In this document: positions 1 to 10,971 of the stretch, piece by piece
Position numbering within the stretch: the stretch's first letter is position 1
How the letters are laid out: every line of letters begins with the position of its first letter
Assembly: GCA_001931905.2 (NCBI GenBank)
Contig: MSJI02000690.1
Coordinates: forward strand, 1 to 64,000
Source: Cladosporium sp. IMV 00045
Taxonomy: Eukaryota > Ascomycota > Dothideomycetes > Cladosporiales > Cladosporiaceae
Reading direction: 5' to 3'
DNA length: 64,000 nt
The notes under the pieces: model-generated
What the model was told of the DNA's origin: nothing
The model's database searches: none
The model's input: the letters and a program-made list of their open reading frames with translations, nothing else
Position numbers and translations under genes: made by a program

Positions 1-856
1 CCGTGCAAGTCTCCCCGAACGCACGCTCCGGCAGACCGGGTATCACCAACTACTCGTCCGTGAACCTCCGCCTCCGCAAAACAACTTCACCGTGATGTCC
101 ACAAGGGCATCATTTCTCGCTCTGCTCCAGCCTCAGTCTGGTCACTGCCGTGAGCGTTCCATTTTTCGTTATCTCTGACATGATGTCTATTCCTCGGCGA
201 TTTTGTCGAACGGTGAGCGCACGGGCAGCGAAGGTAGTACGGTAGGGCTTGAAGATACTATTGGATTCAACAAGCGATACGAATAACGTCAGATATGTAG
301 GAAGCCTTGTTCGTGGTAAGTCGTAAGTATTTTTCAGTGCCAATTTCGCTTGATTCTGACTATTCCGCAGGTTTGGCCGACCAGAGTCCTTGGCGTTCAA
401 CCCATGTCGCTCACCCACGTGCATCTTGACTTCGCCTCCTTCCAGCCTCGAGTTGGTATCACCAAAACCTGCCACCGACTATGCGCTCGCGTGTTGTTCA
501 TGCGAATATGATCTTGCCAGCCTGTTAGGGGGCGTCGTTATTCTCCAGCGCCCAGTTAAGCCAGCGACTGCTTTAGACTCGAAACCTTAATTGGTACCTA
601 CGCGGACGACAAGACCTGGTGAAGACCTACATTCAGGCAACATCCAAATCTTTGTGTAACGAAATTCATGCAACGGCCGGGATACTACGCATTGCTAAAT
701 TCAGCTGTTCTTCCATGCTTGTAAATACGCGATCACGCCTTTGGACCCACTAATCCTCCTTCAGCGAAATCTCACTGTACATTGCGCCCGCTGTTCTCGG
801 AGGTCAGACTGGCTTACTTCTTGACGAGGCTGTTGAATTAACATTCTATCGTCAAA
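1..856. other. 5' gap, possible tail of an upstream gene
   Basis: No gene can be supported here. Bases 3-95 are an open frame on the + strand with C-rich third positions ending in TGA, which could be the last 30 codons of a gene starting left of the window, but 30 open codons can occur by chance. The remainder shows no domain or convincing splice pattern and includes the promoter of the GT90 gene that starts at 857. Confidence 0.3.
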
Positions 857-2307
857 ATGATGCTGACTTCCATGCCTTGTGGATCCGGTGGCAGATCCAT
901 ACGGTACCTTGCGCTGCTCTCCCTCGGTATTCCCGTTCTTGTGCTTTGGAGCTTTTGGTACGCGATCAATTCAGACAAGGACGACATCACCCCTATACTC
1001 ACCCAGCTCATACCAGCTGGACATTGTGCTTGTCAGACTGCGACAATCTTCGAGTGTACATCATGTCTAGAGCCACAAATTTTTGATACGAACACAACAG
1101 AACCTCAGCCTTGGCAGTTCAAGCATGGTCGAGACGATCGGGATGCTGGCCTGAGCGAGACAGACTGCCAGGCTGCTTTTCCCGGTCTTTTCGAGGACGT
1201 CGATCGCGGTACTCGGTATTGGAAGGAGAACGGCAACGTCCCCACCACAACTCTGGACAAGGTCGAGCTGAAGAATGGCATGACACGCGCCATGATCCAT
1301 GACGGGAATCTGTATGTTATTGCCACGAAGTCAAAAGGCGAAGACCACAGGCGTAAGATTGTTGCCACCTTGAGCGCCATGCATAGAGCTCTCGCTGCCA
1401 TGCCATACCGCTACACCGCGCCTAGCTTGGAGTTTATTTTCTCTGTCGAAGACAAAGCATCAGACGTCGTCGGCATTGGTCATCCTATCTGGGTGTTTGC
1501 GCGCAAAGCAAGCGAAGCTTCCCTCTTCTTGATGCCCGATTTTGGATTCTGGGCTTGGGACAACATGATCAACGGCCAGAACAACGAGATTGGCTCGTAT
1601 GATGATGTCGTGGGAAAAGCCAAGGAAGTCGAGCAGAGCGTCCCTTTTGCCGAGAAAGAAGCAAAATTGGTCTGGCGCGGTAAACTGAGCTTTGCCCCGA
1701 AGCTGCGTCGTACTTTGCTTGATGTCTCTCGAGGGCAAGAGTGGAGTGCTGTGAAGGAGCTGAACTGGAACGTCAAGCAGAACTACATGACTTTGGAGGA
1801 CCACTGCAAATACCAATACATCGCGCACGTCGAAGGTACGACCAAATGCATTGCTATCACATGATTTTCGCACACTAACACGACCCAGGCCGATCCTACT
1901 CCGCTTCTTTGAAATACCGCCAGGCCTGCCACTCCGTCATCATCGCCCACAAATTGCAGTACATCCAGCACCACCACTACCTCCTCAGCTCCCACGGCGA
2001 GACGCAGAACTACGTCGAAGTCGAGCGCGACTTCTCCGACCTGCCCAACAAGATGGCTCACTTGCTCGCCAATCCCGCCGAGGCGGAGCGGATTGCCGAC
2101 AATTCTGTCAAGACTTTCCGTGAGCGATATCTCACTCCCGCTGCGGAGGCGTGTTACTGGAGGAGTTTGTGGAAGGGGTATGCGGAGGTGTCGGAATCGC
2201 CGAAGCTGTGGGTTGAGGATGGGAGTGGGAGGAGGAAGAGGGGTTTGAGGTATGAGACTTTCGTTTTGCTGGGCAGTGAGGAGATGTACGACTTCAGAGC
2301 GGTGTGA
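857..2307 (+). CDS. GT90 (CAP10-like) glycosyltransferase, type II membrane protein
   Basis: Two exons, 857-1835 and 1889-2307, with a 53-nt intron carrying a CTAAC branch site; the product is 465 aa. Residues about 14-37 form one hydrophobic signal anchor, so the catalytic part should face the Golgi or ER lumen. The C-terminal half has CAP10/DUF821 hallmarks: KLVWRGKLSF, then across the splice HVEGRSYSASLKYRQACHSV, then HHYLLSSHGETQNYVEVERD. In the family these belong to the nucleotide-sugar (typically UDP-xylose) binding fold of GT90 enzymes, such as Cryptococcus Cap10 and animal POGLUT. I infer xylosyl- or glucosyltransfer to a glycan or protein; the acceptor is unknown. The splice restores the family motif exactly, which supports the intron. 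The next gene is convergent, 41 bp away. Confidence 0.88.
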
Positions 2308-2348
2308 TTTCGTGCTGGCGATGGCGTTTCTATCGATTCTTTGTTGTT

Positions 2349-4571
2349 TCACTCGACCGGGAAAGGAGCGTTTGTTAGCTCGGTCAGTAAGTCCGTCCAA
2401 TCAGGTGTATCTAGGGTAGGATTTGTGGTTCCATCTAGCATGTCCGTCCAGAGGTCCTCTAGGGGTGCATCAAACGGAAGAGGCTGTGGGTCTTCGAGAG
2501 GTGGAACGTAACCGGTGCTCCCCGAATTATGAGCCTTAGCAGTCGGCTGAGACAAGTTGTCATTTGCGTGGCTCGACCATATCTCCGCTTCAGGTTGTGC
2601 ATTCGCCGCAGGACACGGCGGCCCCTTATTGCTCTTCCAGTGCTTCCGTAACACTTCCATCATGGCATCCACAGCCCTGTGCGCAATGGCAGAAGACTGC
2701 TGCGCACGAGTCAAAAGGCGACAAGCAGCCAGGACCTCCTCTTTCCTCTTCTCCGCCAGAACATCTTCCCAGTTGAAGCACAAGTCGAGCAATAAAATAA
2801 CCGCCGCCATGAAAACGTGGTGCATGACTGCCCAGATCAGCGAACTGGAAGGCGTGAGAATCGGCTCTTCCTCATCCATGACTCGTTTGATCTCTAGCAC
2901 TGTGCGTGCCGATTGGAGGCATATTACGTGAGAGTAGGAATATTTCGGATCTTTCGCCCCACGGACAAAGTAGCGGCGATGCAGGCGGCAGAAGCGAAAG
3001 TGATACCCGAGCACCAGCATGGATCGCTGCCATGCGAAAGCTGGTCGTTCGCGGTAAAGTGATGCGTATTCTCGCTGTGCTTTGTGGCCGAAGCGAAAGA
3101 ATTCCGGCAGCTCGTTCATGGCGTCACGGAGCTTGCGGTCGTGCTCGAGAATTCTTTCGTATGGCAGCTCTTCGTCGTGGAATACTTTCTGAGCGGACTC
3201 GTCGGCTATTTCGCGAGAGACGGCAGCCAACTTCAGCCTACAAAGGGAGTAGGTCATGACGGTTGGAGAAGACAGTGGCGCTCCAGCATCTGATAGACCG
3301 ATCTCATCGTCTTCGATGTTCAACGGCAGGCGAACGTTCATCTGATGAGGGGTGATGGAGTATGTCCACTGCTGCGGACCGCTGAGATATGATAACAACC
3401 TGATCATACTTTAGCTTAGCACGAAACCGTGAAATCACTGGCAGACTTACCAGTCATACGCCACCAAATCCCACCATATTCGCCGTTTCAGCTCAAGCAT
3501 TGCTCTGTCGGGACCCTCGGAAGCATGCTCATTGCCAGCTCGCGGACAGTCCAAGAGATGCAGCTTCATGTTGATTGCCTGGTTGACGAACAGCCGATGC
3601 ACGAATAATGAGCTCACAGCAGACGGCAAACTTGTGTTCGATAAATTGTGCCCGATTATCATCGTGGCTTGCAGTCCCTCGAGAGTCGGATAAGCAATGT
3701 AGTTGCTCTGCATCAAAGCAGCTCCTGCGAGGAAAGCAGCTGCTTGGCTACATACATCCGCATAGTCCGACGGCTCGCCTTGGAGTTTGTAGTATAGCGT
3801 AGACGCAGTTATGCTGAACAGTAAAGCAGTATGGCTCAAATCGATTGGCCGCTGACGATTGACAGCATCGTATATCCCTCGAATCTGCTTTTCAGTACGG
3901 CCCGGATGTACAACATGGTACTGAAAATCTAAATGGGCGCAGTAATAACGCAAGATGCACATCGCCTCTTCTTCAGATGGCAGATGCGATGCCAAATTGA
4001 TCGTGGTGGGACTCTCTCTTCCTAGTGTTCGATACTTTGCCATCATGCTCTGCTGCCATTCACTCATGACCATCGACATATTAGATGGCATTGACCTCTG
4101 TTCATGAGTGGCTTGGTCCTCTCTGAGAACGGTCGGCACGGCGTTGGGGATCCAGTGGCCCATGACAATCGTTTCCAACCGCTCAACGGTGGCAACAGAT
4201 TCGTCGCTTGGCTGTGTACGAGCTTGCCTGTCTGATTTGACAGGCCATGACTTTGGGCAACTTTCATCTTCTGCAGCATTATCGATGGCATGTCCCAATG
4301 ACGGATGGACATTGCTTCCCACGCTGGTCGATGATGGTTTGCTGGAAGCCTCCGTTGGCAAAAGTCCGTCTAGACGTTGGCCATGCGCCGGAGTTTGCGT
4401 AGGGCTAGGAATGACACCTGATTCTCGAGAAGAGTAGATACATTCAAGCTTGCGTGCTGTACAGCTTCCACATGGGTTTGCTCTGTCGCACTTCAATTTT
4501 CTCTTTCGACATGTTTGGCAAGATACGGGATCTTTGACGTGGCGCCTTCTTTGAGGCTGATGCAGGGTCAT
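2349..4571 (-). CDS. Zn2Cys6 fungal-specific transcription factor
   Basis: Exons 4571-3451 and 3399-2349, intron 3400-3450 (51 nt), product 723 aa. The N-terminal binuclear cluster is complete (CQTCRKRKLKCDRANPCGSC followed by TARKLEC, residues about 18-45), giving the C-x2-C-x6-C-x6-C-x2-C-x6-C pattern of GAL4-type regulators that usually bind CGG half-sites. The middle region contains the fungal_trans domain signature (KRRIWWDLVAYDW, then LSGPQQWTYSITPHQMNVRL across the splice junction). It is transcribed away from an MFS transporter 397 bp upstream, a common regulator/target arrangement, and the shared gap contains CGG inverted repeats. That it controls the transporter is inference. The closest functional relative cannot be named from sequence alone. 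Confidence 0.92.
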
Positions 4572-4710
4572 TGCCCTCGGCGCCTCGCTTCATGTCAGGA
4601 GATCAGCTGTGATGGCTTTCGGCAAATAAGAATCATGAACAATCTGAAGATTGTGTTGATGGTTAACGAGCATGGACAACGGACGGTGTGAGAGATCAAG
4701 GCAGCGCAGC

Positions 4711-4732
4711 CGGAGTGTCCGCGGAGCCTCCG
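4711..4732. promoter_or_regulatory. Two abutting CGG-N5-CCG dyads in a divergent promoter
   Basis: In the 397-bp gap between the Zn2Cys6 gene (minus) and the MFS gene (plus) lie two contiguous 11-bp dyads, CGGAGTGTCCG (4711-4721) and CGGAGCCTCCG (4722-4732). The second is a perfect 5+1+5 palindrome. Two more CGGAG half-sites occur at 4792 and 4814. Inverted CGG triplets with fixed spacing are the classical operator of Zn2Cys6 dimers. The rest of the gap holds an AT-rich TATA-like stretch near 4883; nothing else stands out. Binding by the adjacent regulator is inferred. Confidence 0.55.
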
Positions 4733-4968
4733 TTGGCGCTGGCCCCACTTCGACAACATCAACGAGAGATCCTTGTCAGGCAGCTTATCCACGGAGCCAC
4801 CACAAATATCATTCGGAGGCTCCATGGAGCCCGCTACGACATTACATAAACACGTACTGTTGACTACAATCCTTCTCATCTTGAATAAATAGCCATGTCA
4901 CTCGACGCAATCTTCAACAGACCATATCGCTTCCCAATCGACAGCCAACGGCGTCGATTACATCCAAG

Positions 4969-6471
4969 ATGGCTGCAAACGACACCGAAAACGGCATCAC
5001 GTATGTGACAACCAATCCATCTCATCGAACAGCTATTGACCAAACTTCGCAGTCGCAGAGCATGGCTCGTCATGCTTGGAGCATTCACCTGCCTATTCTC
5101 GACGGTGGGCTTCATGAACGCTTTCGGAGTCTTCCAAGAATTCTATACCCACGATCGACTTGCATCACACTCGCCTTCAACGATCGCATGGATCGGAGCC
5201 ATCTCGATCCTCTGCCTCTTTTCAATTTCCGCTGCAGCCGGTGCAATGCTCGATGCTTTTGGTCCGAAGGTGAACATCCGATTGATCGATCGAACATGCT
5301 GCGATATGAGGCTAACGATGATAATGCCAGATTATGGGTCTGTTCAGGATCATTCGGAATGGTCTTCTCCCTGATGATGACATCTCTCTGTGAACAATTC
5401 TGGCAGTTCGTCCTTGCTCAAGGAATCTTACTCGGGGTATCAATGGCACTCACCACGTGGCCCATGGTAGCCCTGGTAGGCCAGTACGTCAAAACTCATC
5501 GAGCCGCGGCTATGGGTTTTGTTATTTCTGGATCTTCCCTTGGAGGTATTGTCTGGCCGATCGTTGTCGATCGGTTGATCAAGATTCCCAGCATTGGGTT
5601 CGCCTGGACCATGCGGATCATTGGGTTTATCATGATCCCTTGTTTGGCATTCTCGTGCGCGGTGGCTAGATCTCCCGATGCCACGGTGAGCGTTTCGGAG
5701 AAGACTGATATCGAGGGGGAAGAAGACGCAACGACGACAGATCCGGCTCCCAAGCAATTCGATCAAAAAGCAGCGGCAAAAGCGTTTTTCCGCAAGTCGT
5801 CCATGCAGCTGACCTGCCTTGCCACGTTCATACTGTACTTCGGGATGTTCTCACCTCACTTCTACGTTACCTCTTACGCGGTGGAGCAAGGCTTTTCTAC
5901 CAGTTTAGCCTTCTACACCGTGTCCATTGTGAACGGAGCTTCGTTCTTCGGCAGGATTCTTCCTGGGTTCGTAGCTGATCGATACGGGAGGTTCAACTGC
6001 ATGATTGCGGCTACGTTGCTCTCTGGCATCATCGCTATGTGCTGGATTAAGGTGACTTCGGTGGCTGCACTGGTCATCTGGTCAGCTGCTTATGGATTTA
6101 CTTCAGGAGTAAGACTACTCAATATGTTGATGAGGACGGCATACTGACTACCAGTCAGGGCATCCTCTCTCTTCAGCAATCTTGTGCCGTACAGCTTGCC
6201 TCGCCCTCGACGCTTGGCCTGGCAATCGGAACAGTATCAAGCTCACAAGCTCTGTCGTAAGTGACCTTCCTCGAAAAAGAAAACTAACTGGTCATCCATT
6301 CTAACAAGGCGAATCAGAGCAATGGCAAACGTGCCAATCAGCGGTGCTTTGGCCGCAAGATACGGCTACCTCGCTTTGTCGATGTTCTCCGGAGTGTCGT
6401 TGCTTCTGGGCGGTTTGTCCCTGACAGCAGCTCGATTGGCGCAGGATCGCCGGCTTCGCGCGGTGGTTTGA
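4969..6471 (+). CDS. MFS transporter (monocarboxylate-permease-like), frame problem at intron 2
   Basis: Five exons are visible: 4969-5000, 5053-5269, 5331-6108, 6159-6256 and 6318-6471. The product would be about 425 aa with the usual 12 hydrophobic segments (RRAWLVMLGAFTCLFSTVGF is TM1; LVGQYVKTHRAAAMGFVISG follows the TM4/5 loop; GFVADRYGRFNCMI is the A-like motif of the C-half). The family imports monocarboxylates or riboflavin-like solutes in fungi; the substrate here is unknown. The summed exon length is one base over a multiple of three. At intron 2 the only good donor (GTGAAC, 5270) and acceptor (CCAG, 5330, with GCTAAC branch) leave the downstream frame shifted by one. Splicing one base earlier would give GPK-LWVC in frame. 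This suggests an extra G beside the donor, as mutation or sequence error. The divergent partner is the Zn2Cys6 gene. Confidence 0.75.
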
Positions 6472-7176
6472 GATGTGTAGTTTGGTTATCGGTAGTGCCG
6501 GTATCACGGCCGTGTGGTTGATGGAAGAATGGTTTTAGATGACATGTGTGCGAAGAACGGTTCGTCGTCTTTGAGCATGATACCGTAAAGATTAGTAATT
6601 GGCCGTGGTAGCGATGGCGATGAGGAAGCATCATTAGAAGTGTCGATAGATCGATTCTTGTCGGATGATGGGTTATGCAAGGTTCGAACCTCGTCCCGAT
6701 TCCGAACAAGGCACTGCAGAAACTCTCCTCTTGGGCTCGTCCGGAAGGGACACGAAAGGTTTGGATCTCGTATTCATCACTAAGGATGAGCAGTTGTTGG
6801 CCGAGAATGAGAAGTTAATTATTTAGAGCTTTGCACCAGCGCTACCAAGGGCAAACATAGCCACCTTCAGAAAGAATCCCTCGATTTTTGTTTCATAGAT
6901 CAATACAAGTCGTTGGCGCCTGGAAATGACGATGTAAGTCGAATTAATATCGCCATTGTTGAGCAATGATGTTCTATACCATGCCTCTACAGTTTGACTT
7001 ATGCCAAAATCAATATCAATAGCAATCACAGGAGTGTGGCTGGAGGCAAGGATACCCTATTAAAGCCATCAACATGATTTGCATCAGTCTCTCAAGTTGT
7101 CAGATTAACTGCTTTATAATACATACATACGTACAGACACAACATCGTACATTCCGCTCTTACTTTTTCTCATTTC
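6472..7176. other. Intergenic gap
   Basis: Lies between the 3' end of the MFS gene and the 3' end of the next minus-strand gene, so it should hold two terminators. No ORF with recognisable features was seen. An AT-rich stretch with repeated ATACATAC-like sequence sits near 7119-7135. Confidence 0.4.
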
Positions 7177-8348
7177 CTACTCCCTAATGCAATCCCTCCA
7201 CACTTGCAAAGCCTGAGCACCGTACGAGCCGTCCTTAGGCGCCTGCGCCTCAATGGCCTGGGCGAGATTGGTCAGACCCGCCTCGTAATCTGCAACAATC
7301 TGGTTCGCCTTGGTCACCATGGGGGTATCCTTGCCCAGGATTTGCACCGCGAGCTTGAGACCATGCCAGATGGGCACGCCGTGCAGCATCTCGTACACAG
7401 GCCCCTTGGCAGGCGGCGCGAAGGATTCGGGTTGTGACTTGTCGCCGATGCAAGAGACCAGGCGCGTGACGTAGGCTTTCACCGCGCCGCTCTTGTCCTG
7501 CTTCTCCTGGAATTTGTAGGCGTTGACGGCGGCGAGCTCGAGGAAGACGCCGATGATCTCAGGTCTTTGTCTGGGGTCGTCGTGCGCCAGAACCTTACCG
7601 GAGCCGTGCTCTTCGGCCTCTAGCATGAGTGACAGAATCCGCGCCTCTCCCAGACCCTTGCGCAGCGCGCTCTCGCTCCAGCCTTTCCTCTGCGCCTGGC
7701 TGTGCAGTCCCCACACCACGTTCCTGAGCACCTCCTCCTTCTTCAGCGTCATACCAGTAAGCCTGCTCTGCTCCAGACACTGCAAGATCACATCCAAGCG
7801 TCCCGCGTTGACCGCTTTCCGCACGATTTTCTCCATAGTACGGGTGTCCGGTGTGCTTTCGCAGTGGGTGAGGCCGATGAGCATTGGGGGCAGGTTGTTC
7901 CAGGCTTTCCCTTCGCCTGACTGCTCCATGAGGTGCAGTGCTGAGTTGATCAAGGTTTGTCGCCTGGGGATCTCGGTCTTGCGGTCAATCCAGGTCAGGG
8001 GAATCTCCTCATCGCCAATCTCGACGCTCTGCGGGTTGTCGGCCAGGTATTGGCGTTTTTTGGTACCGAAAATGAGACGTCGCCGGGGGTTGTCGAGGTA
8101 GCCGGGGATGAAGTGTTTATTGCGGAGGGAGGCGAGGACATCGTTGAGTTCGGAGTTGGAGGTTTCCTGGAAGGTGGGAATGCCTTGAAGGTGTTAGATG
8201 TGTATAATAGTAAATGTTTCTATGTTGCTTTTGACATACCTCTGCGCTGGACAGGAGCGCTGGAGAATGCGCGGCTGGTGGTGGAGCGGAACTCTGCCTG
8301 CGCGGCGCGCTGCAGGCGCAGAGAACAGCGTGTGCAGACCGAGTTCAT
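7177..8348 (-). CDS. Unidentified protein with mitochondrial-type presequence
   Basis: Exons 8348-8240 and 8183-7177, intron 8184-8239 (56 nt, GTATGT donor), product 371 aa. The N-terminus is rich in Arg and Ser/Thr and lacks acidic residues for the first 18 positions (MNSVCTRCSLRLQRAAQ), followed by STTSRAFSSAPVQRR, which looks like a cleavable matrix-targeting peptide. The body is mostly helical, with no transmembrane stretch and no motif I recognise. It includes an Arg-rich segment (NPRRRLIFGTKKRQYL, about residues 65-80) and a long helical C-terminus. It is divergent from the bL19m mitochondrial ribosomal gene, start codons 198 bp apart, so a shared promoter and a mitochondrial role are plausible. 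Function is not assigned. Confidence 0.75.
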
Positions 8349-8546
8349 TTTGTGTTGTAATATATACCAGAATACTCAGGTAATTAGGTGTTGTCGTCGA
8401 CTTTCTCCCAGACGTTCATCCCATCTCACACCTGCGTTGTCTTGGCAGGCACCTCCGCGGCGTCTCAACTTTGGCCGACACCTCCATGCTGCTGCTATAC
8501 CATTTGGCAGAGGGGAACATCTCACCACATTCATACACCAACCGCC

Positions 8547-9346
8547 ATGTCGCTATCTTCACATTCGGCGCGGCCTTTGGCCTGCCTCAAGCAAGCTCTG
8601 CGACAATGCCGCGCCGAGCGTCAACACCAGCAGACTCGTACCTACGCCGCCGCCGCCGGCGCCAGCGAGGTGCAATACCCTTCTCTGCAGACTCGCTACC
8701 CTCTGCCTTCCAAGGGTTTCCGAACGAGTCAGGCCACTAAACAGAACCGTATGAAAACTTGCTCTTGACAGTCCATAATCCCTCCACTAACCCCAACCCA
8801 GGCTTCGAGGAAGGCATGCGCAAAATCCCCGTCGCTCCTCAAAAACCCTCCACGCGCAAACAATGCCCCGACCCCGTCGCCACCCTGACCGCCTCTCAAA
8901 TCAAAACCCTCGATCCCACCGGCGCTCGTACTCGTCTTTTCAACCCCACAAACCCCGACCGCGCCCGCGTCGGCGACATCCTGCTCGTGCGCCAAAAGTC
9001 CGGCGACCCTTTCTCCGGCGTCTGCCTCAACATCCGCCAGGGCGACTCCAAAATCGACTCTGCGATCCTCCTCCGCAACCAGATGACCCGCGTCGGTGTC
9101 GAGATGTGGTACAAGATCTACAGCCCGAATGTCGAGGGTATTGAAGTCGTGCAACGCAAGCCTAAGCGCGCGAGGAGAGCTAGACTCTATTACATGCGCC
9201 AGCCTAAGCATGACGTTGGAAGTGTGGACAACATTGTCAGGCAGTATATGAGGCAGAGACAGGGTGGTCCCATGTCGAGCAAAGGTGCGAAGGGCAGGGA
9301 TGCGGGTGCGAACAAGAAGAAGAACAACAAGAGGGGAAGCAATTAG
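8547..9346 (+). CDS. MRPL19: Mitochondrial large-subunit ribosomal protein bL19m
   Basis: Exons 8547-8748 and 8802-9346, 53-nt intron with CTAAC branch, product 248 aa. An Arg/Ala-rich presequence (residues 1 to about 40) is followed by a complete bL19 core: RVGDILLVRQKSG, FSGVCLNIRQGDSKID, ILLRNQMTRVGVEMWYKIYS and RRARLYYMRQPKHDV. In bacteria bL19 sits at the interface with the small subunit; the mitochondrial form (yeast Img1) keeps this place in the mitoribosome. The C-terminus is Lys/Asn-rich and specific to fungi. ATG 8547 is the first start in frame and gives a typical targeting peptide. It shares a short divergent promoter with another probably mitochondrial gene. Confidence 0.93.
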
Positions 9347-9835
9347 GTGGCGGACTTGTATATTGTGTAAAATTAAAGGTCAAAATTTCAAGGTCATCTT
9401 TTGGGACAATTGCTTGTGTACATGGGAAAGGATATGCTGATGTTGCACCTGGCATTTTGTGGGATTGATTGGCCATAAATTGGCCGGACTGTGTACTTCT
9501 CTAATCAGGACTCCAGCAGCGACTACGGATTGGACACCAGCACCAGCACCAGCACAGTCGATACTTTCGCAGATAAACGATTTCAAACAAAACAGAGAAT
9601 CGGATCATTATACTCGCTACTCACAGCAGGCCATCAAGATGTAATCTTTACCGCTCAAACATACCCAACGAGACAGACTCCCGGATCAAACTTCTTCGGA
9701 AATCTGCAGGACCCCATGCTTTGCAAGGGAAAAGACCGATGCCCTCAACCGCCGCAAAAAACATCAGTGATGATCATCTTTGTACTGCACGCTGTGTTAG
9801 TACCACCTTCAACGAAATATCGCATCCAGGATGGG
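9347..9835. other. Intergenic gap with a short hexamer repeat
   Basis: Between convergent gene ends. It contains three copies of CACCAG at 9535-9552. The open frames crossing this stretch show no domain and overlap the 3' exon of the secreted-protein gene on the other strand, so I consider them chance. Confidence 0.4.
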
Positions 9836-10523
9836 TCAAAACCTCAAGCTTATCGCGAAGTACTTCAGCTCGAAAGTCAGACAATCACCCATACCAACAC
9901 CACCCTGTCTTGCGTCAAAACTAATCAAGAATGTCAGCACCTCCGGCCTTCTATACATGATCAGCTCACGTCCACTCACCACTTCACAGCCTTCGCAACA
10001 TCAGCCTCACACTCCTCGAAGGTGAAAGACTTATTCTCCTCACAACCATCCGGAAACCGATTATACTTGACCGAAAGCCTATGCGCGCCGACGCGAGCTT
10101 CCATGCTCGAATTCGCCGTGCCATGACCGTACTGGTACTCCGGACCGGACACTTGCTTGCAGCCGGCTCTGATCGTGTCGGTCCTGGGCGCGTAGTTCGA
10201 GAGATCTGTGACGTTTTCCCATTGAGCGGCAGGCCAGTCGGTTGGACTTACAGGCCAGCACTCGCAATTTGAAACTTCCCCCTTCGGATCGTGTTTGCTG
10301 TCGCAGGGGCCCATTTCGCTGCTTGTGTCGTCCTTGGTCTCGAATCTGGGTGGTGGTGACGGATGTGCATTTACGTGCGAATAAGCCACCCATGTTGTCG
10401 TGGCACCTGAATTGCTGGGGGGTCCAGCAGTCTCTGTGACAGTCGTCACCTGGCAGAGGCTGAATATGATGATGAAGAGGAAGAGGAAAACGAGCCGTAG
10501 GGGTGAGTGTCGCTACAGCGCAT
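9836..10523 (-). CDS. Small secreted cysteine-rich protein, copy A; start disrupted
   Basis: Exon 1 runs down to 9980 and exon 2 is 9920-9836, with intron 9921-9979 (GTGAGT donor). The open part encodes a very hydrophobic signal-peptide-like stretch (about plus 10450-10500), then a Cys-rich mature domain with NCECWP, a central GCK, a GCEENKS/ECEAD pair, and Cys codons flanking a GGVGMGD loop in exon 2. It is clearly paralogous to the divergent gene at 10972: same Cys order, and an intron at the same place (after base 2 of a Cys codon). The hydrophobic leader has no in-frame ATG. The frame closes at TAG 10513-10515, and the only nearby ATG (10523) is in another phase. Either a 1-nt indel broke the start or an upstream exon was missed. 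Secretion is inferred; a host-interaction role is possible but unproven. Confidence 0.6.
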
Positions 10524-10971
10524 CTTGATCCTCGCGTGTGTGAGTCTGAAGTCTATGTGGGAGTGTGTGTTTTTGAAGTTGAGTTGAAAAGATGGGCAAG
10601 GGAAGCAAGATGTTGAAAACGCTTGAGAGCAGCAGGTGTTTTATGGTCCTCGACCCAGCAAGTCGAATGTTCGAGCCTTCACTCGGGTTAGAAGACTTAT
10701 CAGTCCTGGAACGCGGTCGATGCACCGAGATAGCTTGACGGCATGCCTAGAGCATTATGAAAACACCCGGGTACTTGGATCGATCAGTGGAATCTTCGTC
10801 GATACGACTCAAGGGGAGATGGATCGAGAAGTGTTCGATTGTGGCAGGAGCTTGAAGACGATTTAAAGATCGTCCCCTGCTTGAAAGTCACCTCGACATT
10901 TTTGCTTTTGCTTACAGATACACTCAATTACACGACACACACCTTTGACAAACCACAACCCATCCAATAAC
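10524..10971. promoter_or_regulatory. Shared divergent promoter of the secreted paralogue pair
   Basis: A 448-bp gap between the two divergent secreted-protein genes. The stretches near 10880-10970 (plus) and 10560-10620 (minus) are CA/CT-rich, as in fungal 5' leaders. No binding site can be named. Confidence 0.35.

Noticed and set aside
110..475. Minus-strand frame of 121 codons
   Set aside because: No domain, no splice support, mixed composition; likely chance.
6677..6706. GGTTCGAACC resembling a tRNA T-arm
   Set aside because: The flanking bases do not form a T-stem and no acceptor, D- or anticodon stem can be built around it.
9491..10126. Plus-strand frame of 211 codons
   Set aside because: Overlaps the exon, intron and 3' part of secreted copy A in antisense and has no coherent composition.
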